Assembly (NCBI RefSeq): GCF_001571775.1
Contig: NZ_LRVM01000001.1
Coordinates: 372,001-436,000 of the forward strand
From: Anaerotignum neopropionicum
Lineage (GTDB): Bacteria; Bacillota; Clostridia; Lachnospirales; Anaerotignaceae
Length of the DNA stretch: 64,000 bases
Reading direction: 5' to 3'
Below the pieces are notes generated by a model. That model made no database searches, was not told where the DNA came from, and saw only the letters and a program-made list of their open reading frames with translations. A program made the translations under genes and the position numbers. Of the stretch, positions 26,079-35,537 are shown one piece after another; the first letter of the stretch is position 1; each line of letters starts with the position of its first letter.

Positions 26079-27263
26079 ATGATACGTTTTGCAGACAGAA
26101 TGAATCTTTTAACAGGCTCTGAAATCAGAGAGTTGCTTAAGCTCACTGCTCAGCCTGATATTATTTCTTTTGCAGGCGGTTTACCTGCACCCGAATTGTT
26201 TCCTGTTGAGGGAATGAAAGCCGCAGCTATTAAAACCTTGGAGGAAAGTGGAGAGGCTGCCATGCAGTATTCCACTACAGAGGGTTTTCCGCCGTTGAGA
26301 CAGAAAATTGTGGACAGAATGAAAGCAAAAAACGGTATCCAAACAGATATTGACCACATATTGATTACCAGTGGTTCTCAACAAGGGTTGGATTTTGCAG
26401 GGCGTGTTTTCTTAAACCCGGGTGATGTTGTTTTAATGGAAAGCCCTTCTTACTTAGGGGCGATCAATGCGTTTAAGGCCAGTGAACCAAAATTTGTAGA
26501 GGTTCCTACCGATAACAACGGTATGCTTATGGAAGAATTGGAAAAAATTCTTGCTACTACAGATAATGTAAAAATGATTTATGTAATTCCCGATTTCCAG
26601 AATCCCTCAGGCAGAACATGGACGCTGGAAAGACGTGAAAAATTTATGGAAATCATTAACAAATTTGAAATCCCTGTTATTGAAGATAATCCTTATGGGG
26701 AATTGCGTTTTGAAAATGAAAATATGCCTTCATTGAAATCAATGGATACAAAGGATCTTGTTATTTTCTTAGGAACCTTCTCTAAAATTTTAGCACCTGG
26801 CTACAGACTGGGTTGGGTTTGTGCAGAGGACGAAATTTTGGAAAAATTCAACTTTATTAAACAGGGCGCAGATCTTCAGTCCTCCACAGTTTCCCAGATA
26901 GAAACAAATACCTTCTTGGAAATGAATGATTTGGATCAGCATGTTGCAAAAATCAAAGAGGTTTATGGCAAAAGACGTAACTGTATGTTGAAAGCCATGG
27001 AGGAGTATTTCCCCAAGGAATGTACCTGGACCTATCCCGACGGTGGTTTATTTACATGGGTAATTTTACCTGAATACATGGATGCAAAGGAATTGGCGAC
27101 TCAATGCTTGGAAAAAAAGGTTGCTTATGTTCCCGGTGGCAGCTTCTTCCCCAATGGCGGACACGAAAATACTTTCCGCATGAACTATTCCAATATGCCT
27201 GAGGAAAAAATTGAAGAGGGCATTAAGCGTATTGCAGAGGTAATCAAAGCGAACTTGAGATAA
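26079..27263 (+). CDS. PLP-dependent aminotransferase, class I/II, copy 2
   Basis: A 394-residue paralogue of the preceding gene, the same length and aligned without obvious gaps. The PLP lysine is in LGTFSKILAPGYRLGW (K236), and GSQQGLDFAGRVF and PDFQNPSG are kept. The ATG at 26079 follows AAGGAGGAAG; the upstream extension to 26040 is not used. Differences cluster in the C-terminal third (for example CTWTYPDGG versus AKFTYPVGG). Each copy has its own terminator, so they can be regulated separately. Confidence 0.88.
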   Translation: MIRFADRMNLLTGSEIRELLKLTAQPDIISFAGGLPAPELFPVEGMKAAAIKTLEESGEAAMQYSTTEGFPPLRQKIVDRMKAKNGIQTDIDHILITSGSQQGLDFAGRVFLNPGDVVLMESPSYLGAINAFKASEPKFVEVPTDNNGMLMEELEKILATTDNVKMIYVIPDFQNPSGRTWTLERREKFMEIINKFEIPVIEDNPYGELRFENENMPSLKSMDTKDLVIFLGTFSKILAPGYRLGWVCAEDEILEKFNFIKQGADLQSSTVSQIETNTFLEMNDLDQHVAKIKEVYGKRRNCMLKAMEEYFPKECTWTYPDGGLFTWVILPEYMDAKELATQCLEKKVAYVPGGSFFPNGGHENTFRMNYSNMPEEKIEEGIKRIAEVIKANLR

Positions 27264-27304
27264 TCTTGTTGCTTTGAACATACAAACCATAACTCCATAT
27301 GCGT

Positions 27305-27336
27305 AAAACCCCCGCAGCTTTTGTTGTGGGGGTTTT
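27305..27336 (+). terminator. Terminator after aminotransferase copy 2
   Basis: AAAACCCCC(G) pairs with GGGGGTTTT around an 11-base region, followed by TTTTATGT. Confidence 0.85.
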
Positions 27337-27445
27337 ATGTTATATAGGATTTGTAAAAAACTTAGTGTAAGGATAGAGGAAAAGGGAAATATGTATTTTG
27401 TGATAACATAAATTTTGCATTTAACCAGAGTGTTTGACAAACTTT

Positions 27446-27520
27446 AGGCGTTGGCCCTGCATCGCCCAAAACAGGGCAGACGGCGAAGCTGGCTTTTCCT
27501 TGGCAAGAAGCACAAAAATA
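27446..27520 (+). repeat. Mosaic repeat copy 4 (partial first block)
   Basis: Degenerate copy of the block with GGCGTTGG..CGCCCAAAACAGGGCAGACGGCGAAGCTGGCTTTT, just past the convergent AIM24 gene end. Confidence 0.65.
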
Positions 27521-27558
27521 CAGCGTTTATGCACGAAAAGTGTGCCATGATAAACTGC

Positions 27559-28359
27559 TTACTTTTTTGTAGGCTGTGGGGTGGAAATTTTTTTGTTCCG
27601 AGCAACAGGGGCAATCAATACCTTGCCCGTTCCTCTGTATACATTCACAAGTCCCTCGCCGGAAGCGGCGGAGCCAACCAAAGTATTTGTAGTGCGTTCA
27701 ACTGTGAATTCTAGGGTGTTTGACCATGCGATTGCCATGTTTCCGTCAATGCGCAAAACATCTTTTTCTAACTCAACCACAATTAGCTCCTCCTTGGGTA
27801 CGGGGCTTTCAAGCACGGCAATGCCTGTTCCTGTCAATGCTGTATTGAAAAATCCCTCGCCTCCAAGAACCGCAGAAGAAAGATTAGACCTTGCGGTCAC
27901 CTTCATGTTGACACTATCGTCACATGCCAAAAACATTCCATCCTCAATAACCATGCTTCCGTTCCATGTTGCCAAATCCTCAAAGAAAACGTATTTATAA
28001 GTGGGTTCTAAGACCAATAAACCGTTTCCTGTATAGCGTGGTTTAATGGTAGTTTCGCCGGTGACTTTGCTCCCCACAAACTTTTTCATTAAATCCCCTG
28101 CGCCCTTTATATTGGTGGTTACTTGAAGCTGACCAATCATCATCTGCATGGTTCCGCCTTGAATAATAACCCCGTTGTCGCCATTGAGGTTGGCAATGAC
28201 CTGTCTTTTTCGAACATTCATTTTTGAAGCAAAATAAGAAAACTGGGCACTTTCGGGGGTCACAGAAATATCTTTTTCGTACTCCAAAAGGGAAAAGCAT
28301 CCTTGGCTTGCAACAACCTTGTGTGCGTCGGTGGGCTGAAACAAATTGGTGCGAATCAT
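27559..28359 (-). CDS. AIM24-family (TIGR00266-like) protein
   Basis: A 266-residue beta-rich protein of the AIM24/TIGR00266 family, whose molecular role in bacteria is not settled. Family-like segments include VIIQGGTMQMMIGQLQVTTN, GLLVLEPTYKYVF, GEGFFNTALTGTGIAVLESP and GEGLVNVYRGTGKVLIAP, which form the repeated Gly-rich strands of the fold. AAAGGAGG lies 7 bases before the ATG. It is monocistronic. No signal peptide is seen. Confidence 0.82.
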   Translation of the reverse strand: MIRTNLFQPTDAHKVVASQGCFSLLEYEKDISVTPESAQFSYFASKMNVRKRQVIANLNGDNGVIIQGGTMQMMIGQLQVTTNIKGAGDLMKKFVGSKVTGETTIKPRYTGNGLLVLEPTYKYVFFEDLATWNGSMVIEDGMFLACDDSVNMKVTARSNLSSAVLGGEGFFNTALTGTGIAVLESPVPKEELIVVELEKDVLRIDGNMAIAWSNTLEFTVERTTNTLVGSAASGEGLVNVYRGTGKVLIAPVARNKKISTPQPTKK

Positions 28360-28862
28360 AAAAAATCCTCCTTTGCGTTATGCGCATAAAAAAAATCAAG
28401 ATATGCTTTATATTAAGTTATTCAAGGTTTGTCATTCGTCTGGTGTATTTTTGTGAAAAATACATAGTGACTTAACAATTATCATGATAGCACTGGTTTG
28501 CAATTTTTTCTACTGTTTTGAATATTTTATGATGGTTTTTACCCAGTGTAAATATTTATAGAAGAAAAATACGCGCTGTCAAAAGCTTGGCTGCAATTGC
28601 ATTTGAAGTGAAAAAGCGCAGCAAAAAAATGCAATTGGCAACAAAATGTATGGGTTTTTTGAATAATAGGATGCTTTATCAATTTTTTAGAGATAGCTAT
28701 AAGAATTGACAAAAAAATAGAAGTCAAGCGGTGAGCAGAGAGATTTGTGACTGCATTATATTTTCTTGGAGACACTGAAAGATGTAAAAAACCATTGCTA
28801 TAGATTATTGTTCTACGTCCTTTTCCACTGGCATAAACTTTGTATGAAAGGAGGCGGTGCCA
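28360..28862. other. Divergent AT-rich intergenic region
   Basis: About 500 bases between the divergent AIM24 and spoIIP genes. It holds the promoters of both, none matching a consensus well enough to mark; a mother-cell sigma-E promoter for spoIIP would be expected. AAAGGAGG at 28847-28854 is the spoIIP ribosome site. No gene is seen. Confidence 0.5.
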
Positions 28863-29933
28863 GTGGAGCAAAAAGGTGGCGGAAGGCAACTTGGTCTAAG
28901 CATTTTTGGCCTTCTGCTTTTTCTGCTATCCATGCCGCTTTTTTTGCAGATGGGTGGTGGACAATGGCTTTTGGCAGAAGTATTGCCAGGACAAGTACCC
29001 CACGATTCATTGTCCATAGAAAGCTTGCGGTTTGAACGGACAGTGCCCAAGGAAATGGACGACGTTGCTGTTTGGGGTGTGAAGGATGTGGAATTTCAGC
29101 AAAAAGACACGAATCTCATTGGCGAAAAGGGTTTGTGTGTAACAGCGGAAGTCCTTGAAAAGATGAAGGACTTTTCTTATTTAAAAAGTAATTTTTATAC
29201 TATAGATTCAAGAACCTCCCTTTTGGAAGGCGATATCAATGTGAGTGAAGCCTTATCCATGGATTTTTCCATAAAACCTACCTTAGAGGAGCCGAGGATT
29301 TTGATATTTCATACCCATACCCATGAGGATTTTGTGGATAGTGATATGTCGAAGGGGCTTCAAGAGGGCATATGCGGCGTGGGTGAGGAATTAAAGGATA
29401 TTTTGGAGAAAAAATATGGAATAAGCGTATTGCACGATATGAATATTTATGATGCAGTGAATGGTGTTTTACAGCGAGAGGGAGCCTATGAACGCAGCGG
29501 CCCTGGGGTGGAGAAAATATTGAAGCAATATCCATCCATTGAGGTGTGTATTGATTTACATAGGGATGGAATACCGGAAACCATGAGATTGGTTACTGAA
29601 ATTGATGGGAAAACCTGTGCAAAAGTAATGCTTGTAAACGGTATATGCCGTTTGAATAAGGATGGCCAGGCAGAGCCGGTTTCTTGGCTGGAAAATAAAT
29701 ATATTAAAGAAAATTTGGCCTTTAGCCTCCAAATACATACCTTGGCAGGACAGAAATTTCCAGGGTTTATGCGGAAAAATTATTTAAACCCCTATCGTTT
29801 TATTTTGCACTATATGCCTCGCTCTGCACTGATTGAAGTGGGAGCGCAAACAAATACAAAGCAGGAAGCACTCAATGCAATGGAGCCTTTGGCAAAAATT
29901 TTGGCAGAAGTGCTGTTGGAGGATACCCCCTAG
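28863..29933 (+). CDS. spoIIP: Stage II sporulation protein P (SpoIIP)
   Basis: A 356-residue membrane-anchored amidase/endopeptidase that, with SpoIID and SpoIIM, degrades septal peptidoglycan during engulfment. An N-terminal transmembrane helix (about 10-30) is followed by the enzymatic domain with LIFHTHTHEDF (zinc-binding histidines), CIDLHRDG and IEVGAQTNT(K)xEA. GTG at 28863 is preferred because AAGGAGG lies 8 bases upstream; the in-frame GTG at 28857 is too close. The usual upstream gpr gene is absent. spoIID is 16 kb away in this window. Confidence 0.9.
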   Translation: MEQKGGGRQLGLSIFGLLLFLLSMPLFLQMGGGQWLLAEVLPGQVPHDSLSIESLRFERTVPKEMDDVAVWGVKDVEFQQKDTNLIGEKGLCVTAEVLEKMKDFSYLKSNFYTIDSRTSLLEGDINVSEALSMDFSIKPTLEEPRILIFHTHTHEDFVDSDMSKGLQEGICGVGEELKDILEKKYGISVLHDMNIYDAVNGVLQREGAYERSGPGVEKILKQYPSIEVCIDLHRDGIPETMRLVTEIDGKTCAKVMLVNGICRLNKDGQAEPVSWLENKYIKENLAFSLQIHTLAGQKFPGFMRKNYLNPYRFILHYMPRSALIEVGAQTNTKQEALNAMEPLAKILAEVLLEDTP

Positions 29934-30381
29934 AGAGAATCTTTGGGGGGGCAGGGTGTTGATAAAGTCGATACCCTTTGAAAAAGCTCAGTTCCTTCAA
30001 GCTTTTTTAAGTTAGCAGAGGGCAAATAGATGCGTTCCTGTGACCAAAAGGTTTCAAAACGGGTCAAAGCATTTTCCCAGGCGGGGAAACGGCTCCGCCG
30101 CCCTGTTATTTTCAGGGTGCAGAACAATTATCCTCGGATGGGCAAAGTTCATCCTGCGGATTCCATTTGGGAAACTCTTCGTTTTCCAAACCCTTCCGTT
30201 TATAAAATGGGTTTTTCGACACTCTCACCCCTTAATAAGAATCTTTAAGGGGTTTTTTAATTGCACAAAAGCAGTATTTGGGGTAAAATAAACAAAACTT
30301 TCATAGAAGAAAATCAGAAAATGATTGCCTTATTACAGTTTGTTTAGGATAAGGCTAGGTATTGAGGATAGGAGCGACGAT
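29934..30381 (+). other. Intergenic region spoIIP to HAD gene
   Basis: Around 450 bases with several weak hairpins and one clear terminator at 30228-30257. No gene is seen, and it is not part of the mosaic repeat family. Confidence 0.5.
30228..30257 (+). terminator. Rho-independent terminator
   Basis: CCCCTTAA (30228-30235) pairs with TTAAGGGG (30245-30252), followed by TTTTTT. It probably ends the spoIIP transcript. Confidence 0.8.
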
Positions 30382-31032
30382 ATGAAAAAATTACAGCAAA
30401 AGGTGATATTATTTGACTTGGACGGTACTTTAACAGACTCCGCCGAGGGGGTAATTCGTTCCGCACAGCATATGCAAGAAAAGATGGGGATTCCCAAGTG
30501 GGTAGATGCGGATTTAAGGTTTATTGTTGGCCCGCCCTTGATGCGAACCTTTACCGAGGATTTTAAAATGAGCGTGGAAGAGGCGCAAAAGGCTTTGGAG
30601 TATTTCAGAGAACGCTATGCCACGGTGGGTCTATTTGAAAATAAGGTTTATGATGGGATTCCTGAAATGCTGGAGGAATTAGGAAAAAAGGGGAAACGCC
30701 TTGCAGTAGCTACCTCTAAAAAAGAAGAAACGGCGGTTCGTATCTTGAAGCACTTTGGAATAGATGAATTTTTTGAGGTAATTGGCGGTGATAACCGAGA
30801 AATCGGCCGTGATACGAAGGGAAAGGTCATTGAATATGTGTTGGAAACCATGAAGGTAGAAAAGGAAGATGCTATTATGGTGGGGGATCGGAAGTTTGAC
30901 GTTGAGGGCGCCCATTTGGTGGGAATTCCTTGTGTTGCTGTGGAATTTGGCTATGGGGACAAGGCGGAATTTGATGCCTGCGGCGCGGATTATATTGCGG
31001 CGACACCAAAGGCTGTGGAGGAGCTGTTTTGA
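30382..31032 (+). CDS. HAD-family phosphatase (phosphoglycolate phosphatase/PpaX-like)
   Basis: A 216-residue haloacid-dehalogenase phosphatase. Motif I is FDLDGTLTDS (nucleophile Asp in residues 10-14), motif II ATSKKEETA, and motif IV MVGDRKFDVEGA. A helical cap lies between motifs I and II, typical of Gph/PpaX-type enzymes acting on phosphoglycolate or pyrophosphate. The ATG at 30382 follows GGAGCGACG; the frame upstream to 30325 is not used. Substrate not determined. Confidence 0.88.
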   Translation: MKKLQQKVILFDLDGTLTDSAEGVIRSAQHMQEKMGIPKWVDADLRFIVGPPLMRTFTEDFKMSVEEAQKALEYFRERYATVGLFENKVYDGIPEMLEELGKKGKRLAVATSKKEETAVRILKHFGIDEFFEVIGGDNREIGRDTKGKVIEYVLETMKVEKEDAIMVGDRKFDVEGAHLVGIPCVAVEFGYGDKAEFDACGADYIAATPKAVEELF

Positions 31033-31084
31033 TGGATGAAAGAAAATCAAAAAATGTTGGTAAGGGTATGGAAAAAGGCAAAAC

Positions 31085-31290
31085 CCGCAGGGTGTCGATA
31101 AAGGCAAGACCTTGAGGGCTTTGCCCCCTCACAAACCACTTGCTTTTTACAAAAGCAAGACCAAAAACTTTCATAGAAATTACATAGCTTCCAGCAAAAA
31201 TGCAAATTTTTGCAAATAAAGTTTAAGTCAAGCCTTTTCAAAGGCTTGCAAGGTTCGGGACAGCGTCCCGAGAACTTGACCTTGATTTGT
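31085..31290 (+). repeat. Mosaic repeat copy 5a
   Basis: GGCAAGACCTTGAGGGCTTTG start, AAAAGCAAGACCAAAAACTTT block, then the third block with AAGCCTTTTCAAAGGCTTGC and GTTCGGGACAGCGTCCCGA. It lies directly downstream of the HAD gene. Confidence 0.8.
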
Positions 31291-31319
31291 TAAGGTTCGG
31301 GACGCTGTTCCAAGAAAAA

Positions 31320-31548
31320 TTCAAGACCGTGGGCGTTGCCCTCTCACTGCTCAAGATAGACCAGACAGCGAAGCTGGCTTTTGCATATCAAAAGTAATGA
31401 ACAAACTCACTTGCTTTTTACAAAAGCAAGACTAAAAACTTTCATAGAAATTGCATAGCTTTCAGCAAAATACAAATTTTTGCAAATAAAGTTTAGGTCA
31501 AGCCTTTTCAAAGGCTTGCAAGGTTCGGGGCAGCGTCCCGAGAACTTA
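31320..31548 (+). repeat. Mosaic repeat copy 5b
   Basis: A second, tandem copy starting with CGTGGGCGTTGCCCTCTCAC and ending with the same third block (AAGCCTTTTCAAAGGCTTGC, CAGCGTCCCGAGAACTT). The end abuts the argH stop codon within about 6 bases. Confidence 0.8.
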
Positions 31549-31553
31549 TTGTT

Positions 31554-32933
31554 TTATGCCAAAGAATCCAGATAAGCCTTATTCCCTTCAATTGCCTTCG
31601 TCGTAACTGCCTTCGCCGGGCCGCCAATCACGTTTCTTGCTTCCACGCATTCTTTTACGGAAATGGCGTCATACACGCTTGCATTAAATACAGGGGAGAT
31701 TGACTGATATTCCTCAAGGGAAAGATCATCCAAATTGGTGCTGTTTTGGATGCAGTATAAAACCAATTTTCCAATAATTTCATGGGCATCACGGAAGGGA
31801 ACGCCCTGTTTTACCAACCAGTCCGCTGCATCAGTGGCATTGGTAAAACCGCCCTTTGCCGCCTCCAGCATATTATTCTTACGAACGGTAACGGTAGCCA
31901 GCATATTGGTAAATACGGGGACGCACATTTTAATGGTGTCTATGGCACCAAACAAAGCTTCCTTATCCTCTTGCATATCCTTATTATAAGCCAAGGGCAG
32001 ACCCTTCATGGTGGTCAAAAGCCCCATCAAATGCCCGTAAACTCTGCCTGTTTTTCCGCGGATTAATTCTGCCATGTCGGGATTCTTTTTCTGTGGCATG
32101 ATGCTTGAGCCTGTGGAATACGCATCGTCTAATTCAATAAAACGGAATTCATGACTGCTCCAAAGAATGATCTCTTCGCAGAAACGGCTTAAATGCATCA
32201 TTAAAATGGATAAATCGGAAACCAATTCAATGCAAAAATCACGGTCGGAAACGCCATCCATACTGTTTGAAGTAACTCCAGAAAAACTTAACTGCTCCGC
32301 AACAAATTCCCTATCCAACGGGTAGGTTGTGGTTGCCAAGGCGCCACTGCCCAAAGGCAGTACATCGGTACGCTTGAAGCAATCCGCCAAGCGGTCATAA
32401 TCACGCTTGAACATTTCAATATATGCCAACAAATGGTGGGCCAAGGTGACAGGCTGTGCTCTTTGCAGGTGGGTATAGCCGGGCATAATGGTTTCCGTAT
32501 GCTTTTCGGCTAAGGTATTTAAAACGCCCATCAGCTCTTTCACCAAGACTTGAATGGACTTAATTTCCTTTTTGGTATACATGCGGGTATCCAAGGCAAC
32601 TTGATCGTTTCGGCTTCTTCCTGTATGCAGACGCTTGCCTACGTCGCCAATGCGGGTAATGAGGATGGATTCCACGTTCATATGGATATCCTCCGCTTTT
32701 TCGTCAAAGGTTACGTCGCACTTTTCAATATCTGCAAGGATTTCTTGTAAGGTCGTGATAATCAGATCTGCATCCGCTTGGGGGATGATGCCCTGTTTGC
32801 CAAGCATTGCTGCGTGGGCCATACTACCTGTAATATCCTCTTGATACATACGGCTGTCAAAGGAGATGGAGGAATGGAAATGGTCGGTGAAGCTATCGGT
32901 GGACTTTGTGAAGCGGCCGCCCCAAAGTTTCAT
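31554..32933 (-). CDS. argH: Argininosuccinate lyase
   Basis: A 459-residue fumarase/aspartase-superfamily enzyme that splits argininosuccinate to arginine and fumarate, the last step of arginine synthesis. [11 protein letters not shown] at the start, the catalytic-loop signature [12 protein letters not shown] and [11 protein letters not shown] are diagnostic. The ATG at 32933 follows AAAGGATG; an extension to 32990 is not used. It lies 115 bases downstream of argG in the same direction. Its 3' end is abutted by a mosaic repeat. Confidence 0.96.
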   Translation of the reverse strand: MKLWGGRFTKSTDSFTDHFHSSISFDSRMYQEDITGSMAHAAMLGKQGIIPQADADLIITTLQEILADIEKCDVTFDEKAEDIHMNVESILITRIGDVGKRLHTGRSRNDQVALDTRMYTKKEIKSIQVLVKELMGVLNTLAEKHTETIMPGYTHLQRAQPVTLAHHLLAYIEMFKRDYDRLADCFKRTDVLPLGSGALATTTYPLDREFVAEQLSFSGVTSNSMDGVSDRDFCIELVSDLSILMMHLSRFCEEIILWSSHEFRFIELDDAYSTGSSIMPQKKNPDMAELIRGKTGRVYGHLMGLLTTMKGLPLAYNKDMQEDKEALFGAIDTIKMCVPVFTNMLATVTVRKNNMLEAAKGGFTNATDAADWLVKQGVPFRDAHEIIGKLVLYCIQNSTNLDDLSLEEYQSISPVFNASVYDAISVKECVEARNVIGGPAKAVTTKAIEGNKAYLDSLA

Positions 32934-33048
32934 AGTTATGCATCCTTTCTTATTGATCCATAAAATCAAAGGGGCTTGTCCCAAACCCATGACATCTTGT
33001 TACAGACATTTGGGTATGGGGCAAAGCCCCAAAATGTTTTACGGATAT

Positions 33049-34266
33049 TTATTTATTCTCGTTATTTTGCAGCATCATTGCACGAACCTTCATGGACAGG
33101 CCAAACAGGTTAATAAATCCGTCTGCGTCCTTATGGTTATACATTTCGCCTGTTGTAAAGCTTGCAATGGATTCGTTATATAGGCTGTAAGGGGAGGTTG
33201 CCCCTGCGGAAATAATGTTGCCCTTATAGAGCTTCATTTTTACTGAACCTGTAACGGTAGCATTGGTATGGTCGAAATAAGCGCAAAGAGCCTCTCTCAA
33301 AGGCGTAAACCATTCGCCGCTGTAAACCAATTCCGTCAGCTTATTGCTTGCAACCTCGTTGTACGCTAATGTTTTCTTATCTAGGCAAAGGTATTCCAAT
33401 TCACGGTGTGCATAGTATAATATTGCACCGCCGGGGGTTTCGTATACACCACGGGATTTCATGCCAACAACACGGTTTTCGCAAATATCAATGATACCGA
33501 TACCGTTTTTTCCGCCGATTTCGTTGAGCTTTGTCAACAAAGCAACGGGACCTAATTTTTCGCCATTTACAGAAACGGGAACGCCAGCTTCAAAATCAAC
33601 GGTTACATATTCGGGTACGTCCGGTGCGTTTTCGGGAGAAACGCCCATCTGGAGCAAATGTTCATAATTAGGCTCATTCGCGGGATCTTCTAATTCCAAG
33701 CCTTCGTGGCTTAAGTGCCAGATATTGCGGTCACGGCTATAAGAATCATCCTTCTTTGCAGGGAAAGGAATGCCTCTTGCTTCCAAGTAAGCCATTTCGT
33801 CTTCACGGCTTTCCATACCCCATGTATCCAGACGCCAAGGCGCAATGATTTTCAATTCAGGAGCCAAAGCTTTAATGGTTAATTCGAAACGAACCTGATC
33901 GTTGCCCTTGCCTGTTGCGCCGTGGCAAATTGCCGTTGCGCCTTCTTTTTTTGCGATTTCAACCAATTTTTTCGCAATAATTGGTCTTGCCATGGAGGTA
34001 CCCAAGAGGTATTTTCCTTCATAAACAGCGTTTGCCTTAATGCAAGGGTAAATTGCCTCTGTGATAAATTCTTCAGTTAAATCTTCTATATAAAGCTTGC
34101 TTGCACCGGTGCGCAGTGCCTTTTCTTCCAAGCCATCGGTTTCCTTGCCCTGACCCACATCACCGCAAACAGCAATGACCTCAGCATCATAATTTTCTTT
34201 CAGCCAGGGAATAATAACGGAAGTATCAAGACCACCGGAATATGCCAAAACAATTTTTTCTTTCAT
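33049..34266 (-). CDS. argG: Argininosuccinate synthase
   Basis: A 405-residue ATP-pyrophosphatase that joins citrulline and aspartate to argininosuccinate. [12 protein letters not shown] at the N-terminus is the PP-loop; [15 protein letters not shown] and the [14 protein letters not shown] region are characteristic. AGGAGG lies 11 bases before the ATG at 34266. First gene of an argG-argH operon; see the promoter at 34324-34352. Confidence 0.96.
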   Translation of the reverse strand: MKEKIVLAYSGGLDTSVIIPWLKENYDAEVIAVCGDVGQGKETDGLEEKALRTGASKLYIEDLTEEFITEAIYPCIKANAVYEGKYLLGTSMARPIIAKKLVEIAKKEGATAICHGATGKGNDQVRFELTIKALAPELKIIAPWRLDTWGMESREDEMAYLEARGIPFPAKKDDSYSRDRNIWHLSHEGLELEDPANEPNYEHLLQMGVSPENAPDVPEYVTVDFEAGVPVSVNGEKLGPVALLTKLNEIGGKNGIGIIDICENRVVGMKSRGVYETPGGAILYYAHRELEYLCLDKKTLAYNEVASNKLTELVYSGEWFTPLREALCAYFDHTNATVTGSVKMKLYKGNIISAGATSPYSLYNESIASFTTGEMYNHKDADGFINLFGLSMKVRAMMLQNNENK

Positions 34267-34307
34267 GATAATTGTATCCTCCTTATATTTGAAAAATGAT
34301 TTCAGAA

Positions 34308-34352
34308 TGAATAATATAAACAAATTATACATAACGAAGGGGTAAAATGCAA
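34308..34352 (-). promoter_or_regulatory. argGH promoter with possible ArgR half-site
   Basis: On the minus strand, TTGCAT (34352-34347), a 17-base spacer, and TATAAT (34329-34324). Just past the expected start is ATTATTCA (34315-34308), which resembles an ARG-box half-site; regulation by ArgR/AhrC is therefore plausible but unproven. Confidence 0.6.
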
Positions 34353-34532
34353 TAGAAAATAATAAAAATAAAAAGAATTAAGTTTTTTTGTATATTAGTG
34401 TTAAAATGCATTTCTGCCATAAGGCGCATTTAGCTATTTTTTATCAAAAAAATAAATGAAATCAGTATATTTATGCAAAAGGTGAGAGGGATAAGTAGCT
34501 CTATTAAGGTGAAGTATACGAAAGAATGGTCT

Positions 34533-34560
34533 TTGCTTCATACATTTTTTATGATATGAT
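34533..34560 (+). promoter_or_regulatory. Promoter of the FAH gene
   Basis: TTGCTT (34533-34538), 16-base spacer, TATGAT (34555-34560), about 58 bases before the start codon. Confidence 0.5.
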
Positions 34561-34617
34561 GGATACTAGAAATTAATTTGACTACAAAAGAAAACCGAAA
34601 AAGGAGGGTGTTTGATA

Positions 34618-35496
34618 ATGAAGGTTTTAACATTTAAAAATAGTGGTAGAGTAATGGTTGGTGTACTGAAGGATGATGGTTTGGAAGTAGTGCCTGTAAA
34701 TTACTTAGGCTGTACTGCCCATAATATGAATGAATTTTTAGACTTGATGACACCGGAAAAAGAAAAAAAATTGGAAAAAAATAAGGAATTGATGAAGGGT
34801 ATTCCCATGAGGGATGTGAAGGTAATTTCCCCCATTCCGGTGCCTAAGCAGGATCTGATTTGTCTGGGAATTAATTACTATGCCCATGCTGAGGAAGCGG
34901 CGAAGTTTCATGATGAAGCTTTTGGCGGCGAAAGACCTGCGCCCATTTACTTTTCCAAGCGTGTGAATGTTGCTGTGGCAGACCATGAAATGGTGGATGG
35001 TCATTGGGACATTGTGGATGGGTTGGATTATGAGGTTGAATTGGGCGTAATCATTGGGAAGGATGCAAAAAATGTTTCCCAACTGGATGCCTTTGATTAT
35101 GTTTTTGGCTATACGATTATCAATGATTTTAGCGCAAGAAATTTGCAGACTGCCCACAAGCAGTGGTATTTTGGCAAGAGTTTGGATGATTTTACTGCCA
35201 TTGGCCCTTGGATTGTAACGAAAAATGAATTTGAGAACCCTCCTGCCCTGGGGATTCGCTGTTATGTGAACGAGGAATTAAGACAAGACGGGAACACATC
35301 CTTGATGATTACAGGCGTTGCCGACGTAATCAGCCAGCTTTCACAGGGAATGACTTTAAAGGCAGGCACTATTATTGCCATGGGTACACCGGCGGGTGTT
35401 GGTATGGGCTTTGATCCCCCCAAATTTTTGGAAAAGGGCGATGTAGTAAGATGCGAAATTGATGGCATCGGTACAATCACAAATTATATTAAGTAA
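34618..35496 (+). CDS. Fumarylacetoacetate hydrolase (FAH) family protein
   Basis: A 292-residue FAH-superfamily enzyme; members hydrolyse, decarboxylate or hydrate 2-oxo acids and related diketones. LICLGINYYAHAEE, the metal-ligand region LDYEVELGVIIGK, TIINDFSARNLQ and the C-terminal IIAMGTPAGVGMG are conserved. The ATG at 34618 follows AAGGAGGG. It lies 42 bases ahead of the epimerase gene and may be cotranscribed with it. The substrate is unknown. Confidence 0.88.
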   Translation: MKVLTFKNSGRVMVGVLKDDGLEVVPVNYLGCTAHNMNEFLDLMTPEKEKKLEKNKELMKGIPMRDVKVISPIPVPKQDLICLGINYYAHAEEAAKFHDEAFGGERPAPIYFSKRVNVAVADHEMVDGHWDIVDGLDYEVELGVIIGKDAKNVSQLDAFDYVFGYTIINDFSARNLQTAHKQWYFGKSLDDFTAIGPWIVTKNEFENPPALGIRCYVNEELRQDGNTSLMITGVADVISQLSQGMTLKAGTIIAMGTPAGVGMGFDPPKFLEKGDVVRCEIDGIGTITNYIK

Positions 35497-35537
35497 GTTT
35501 GACCTAAATTTAGACATAAAGGAGCGCGGCACCCAGC

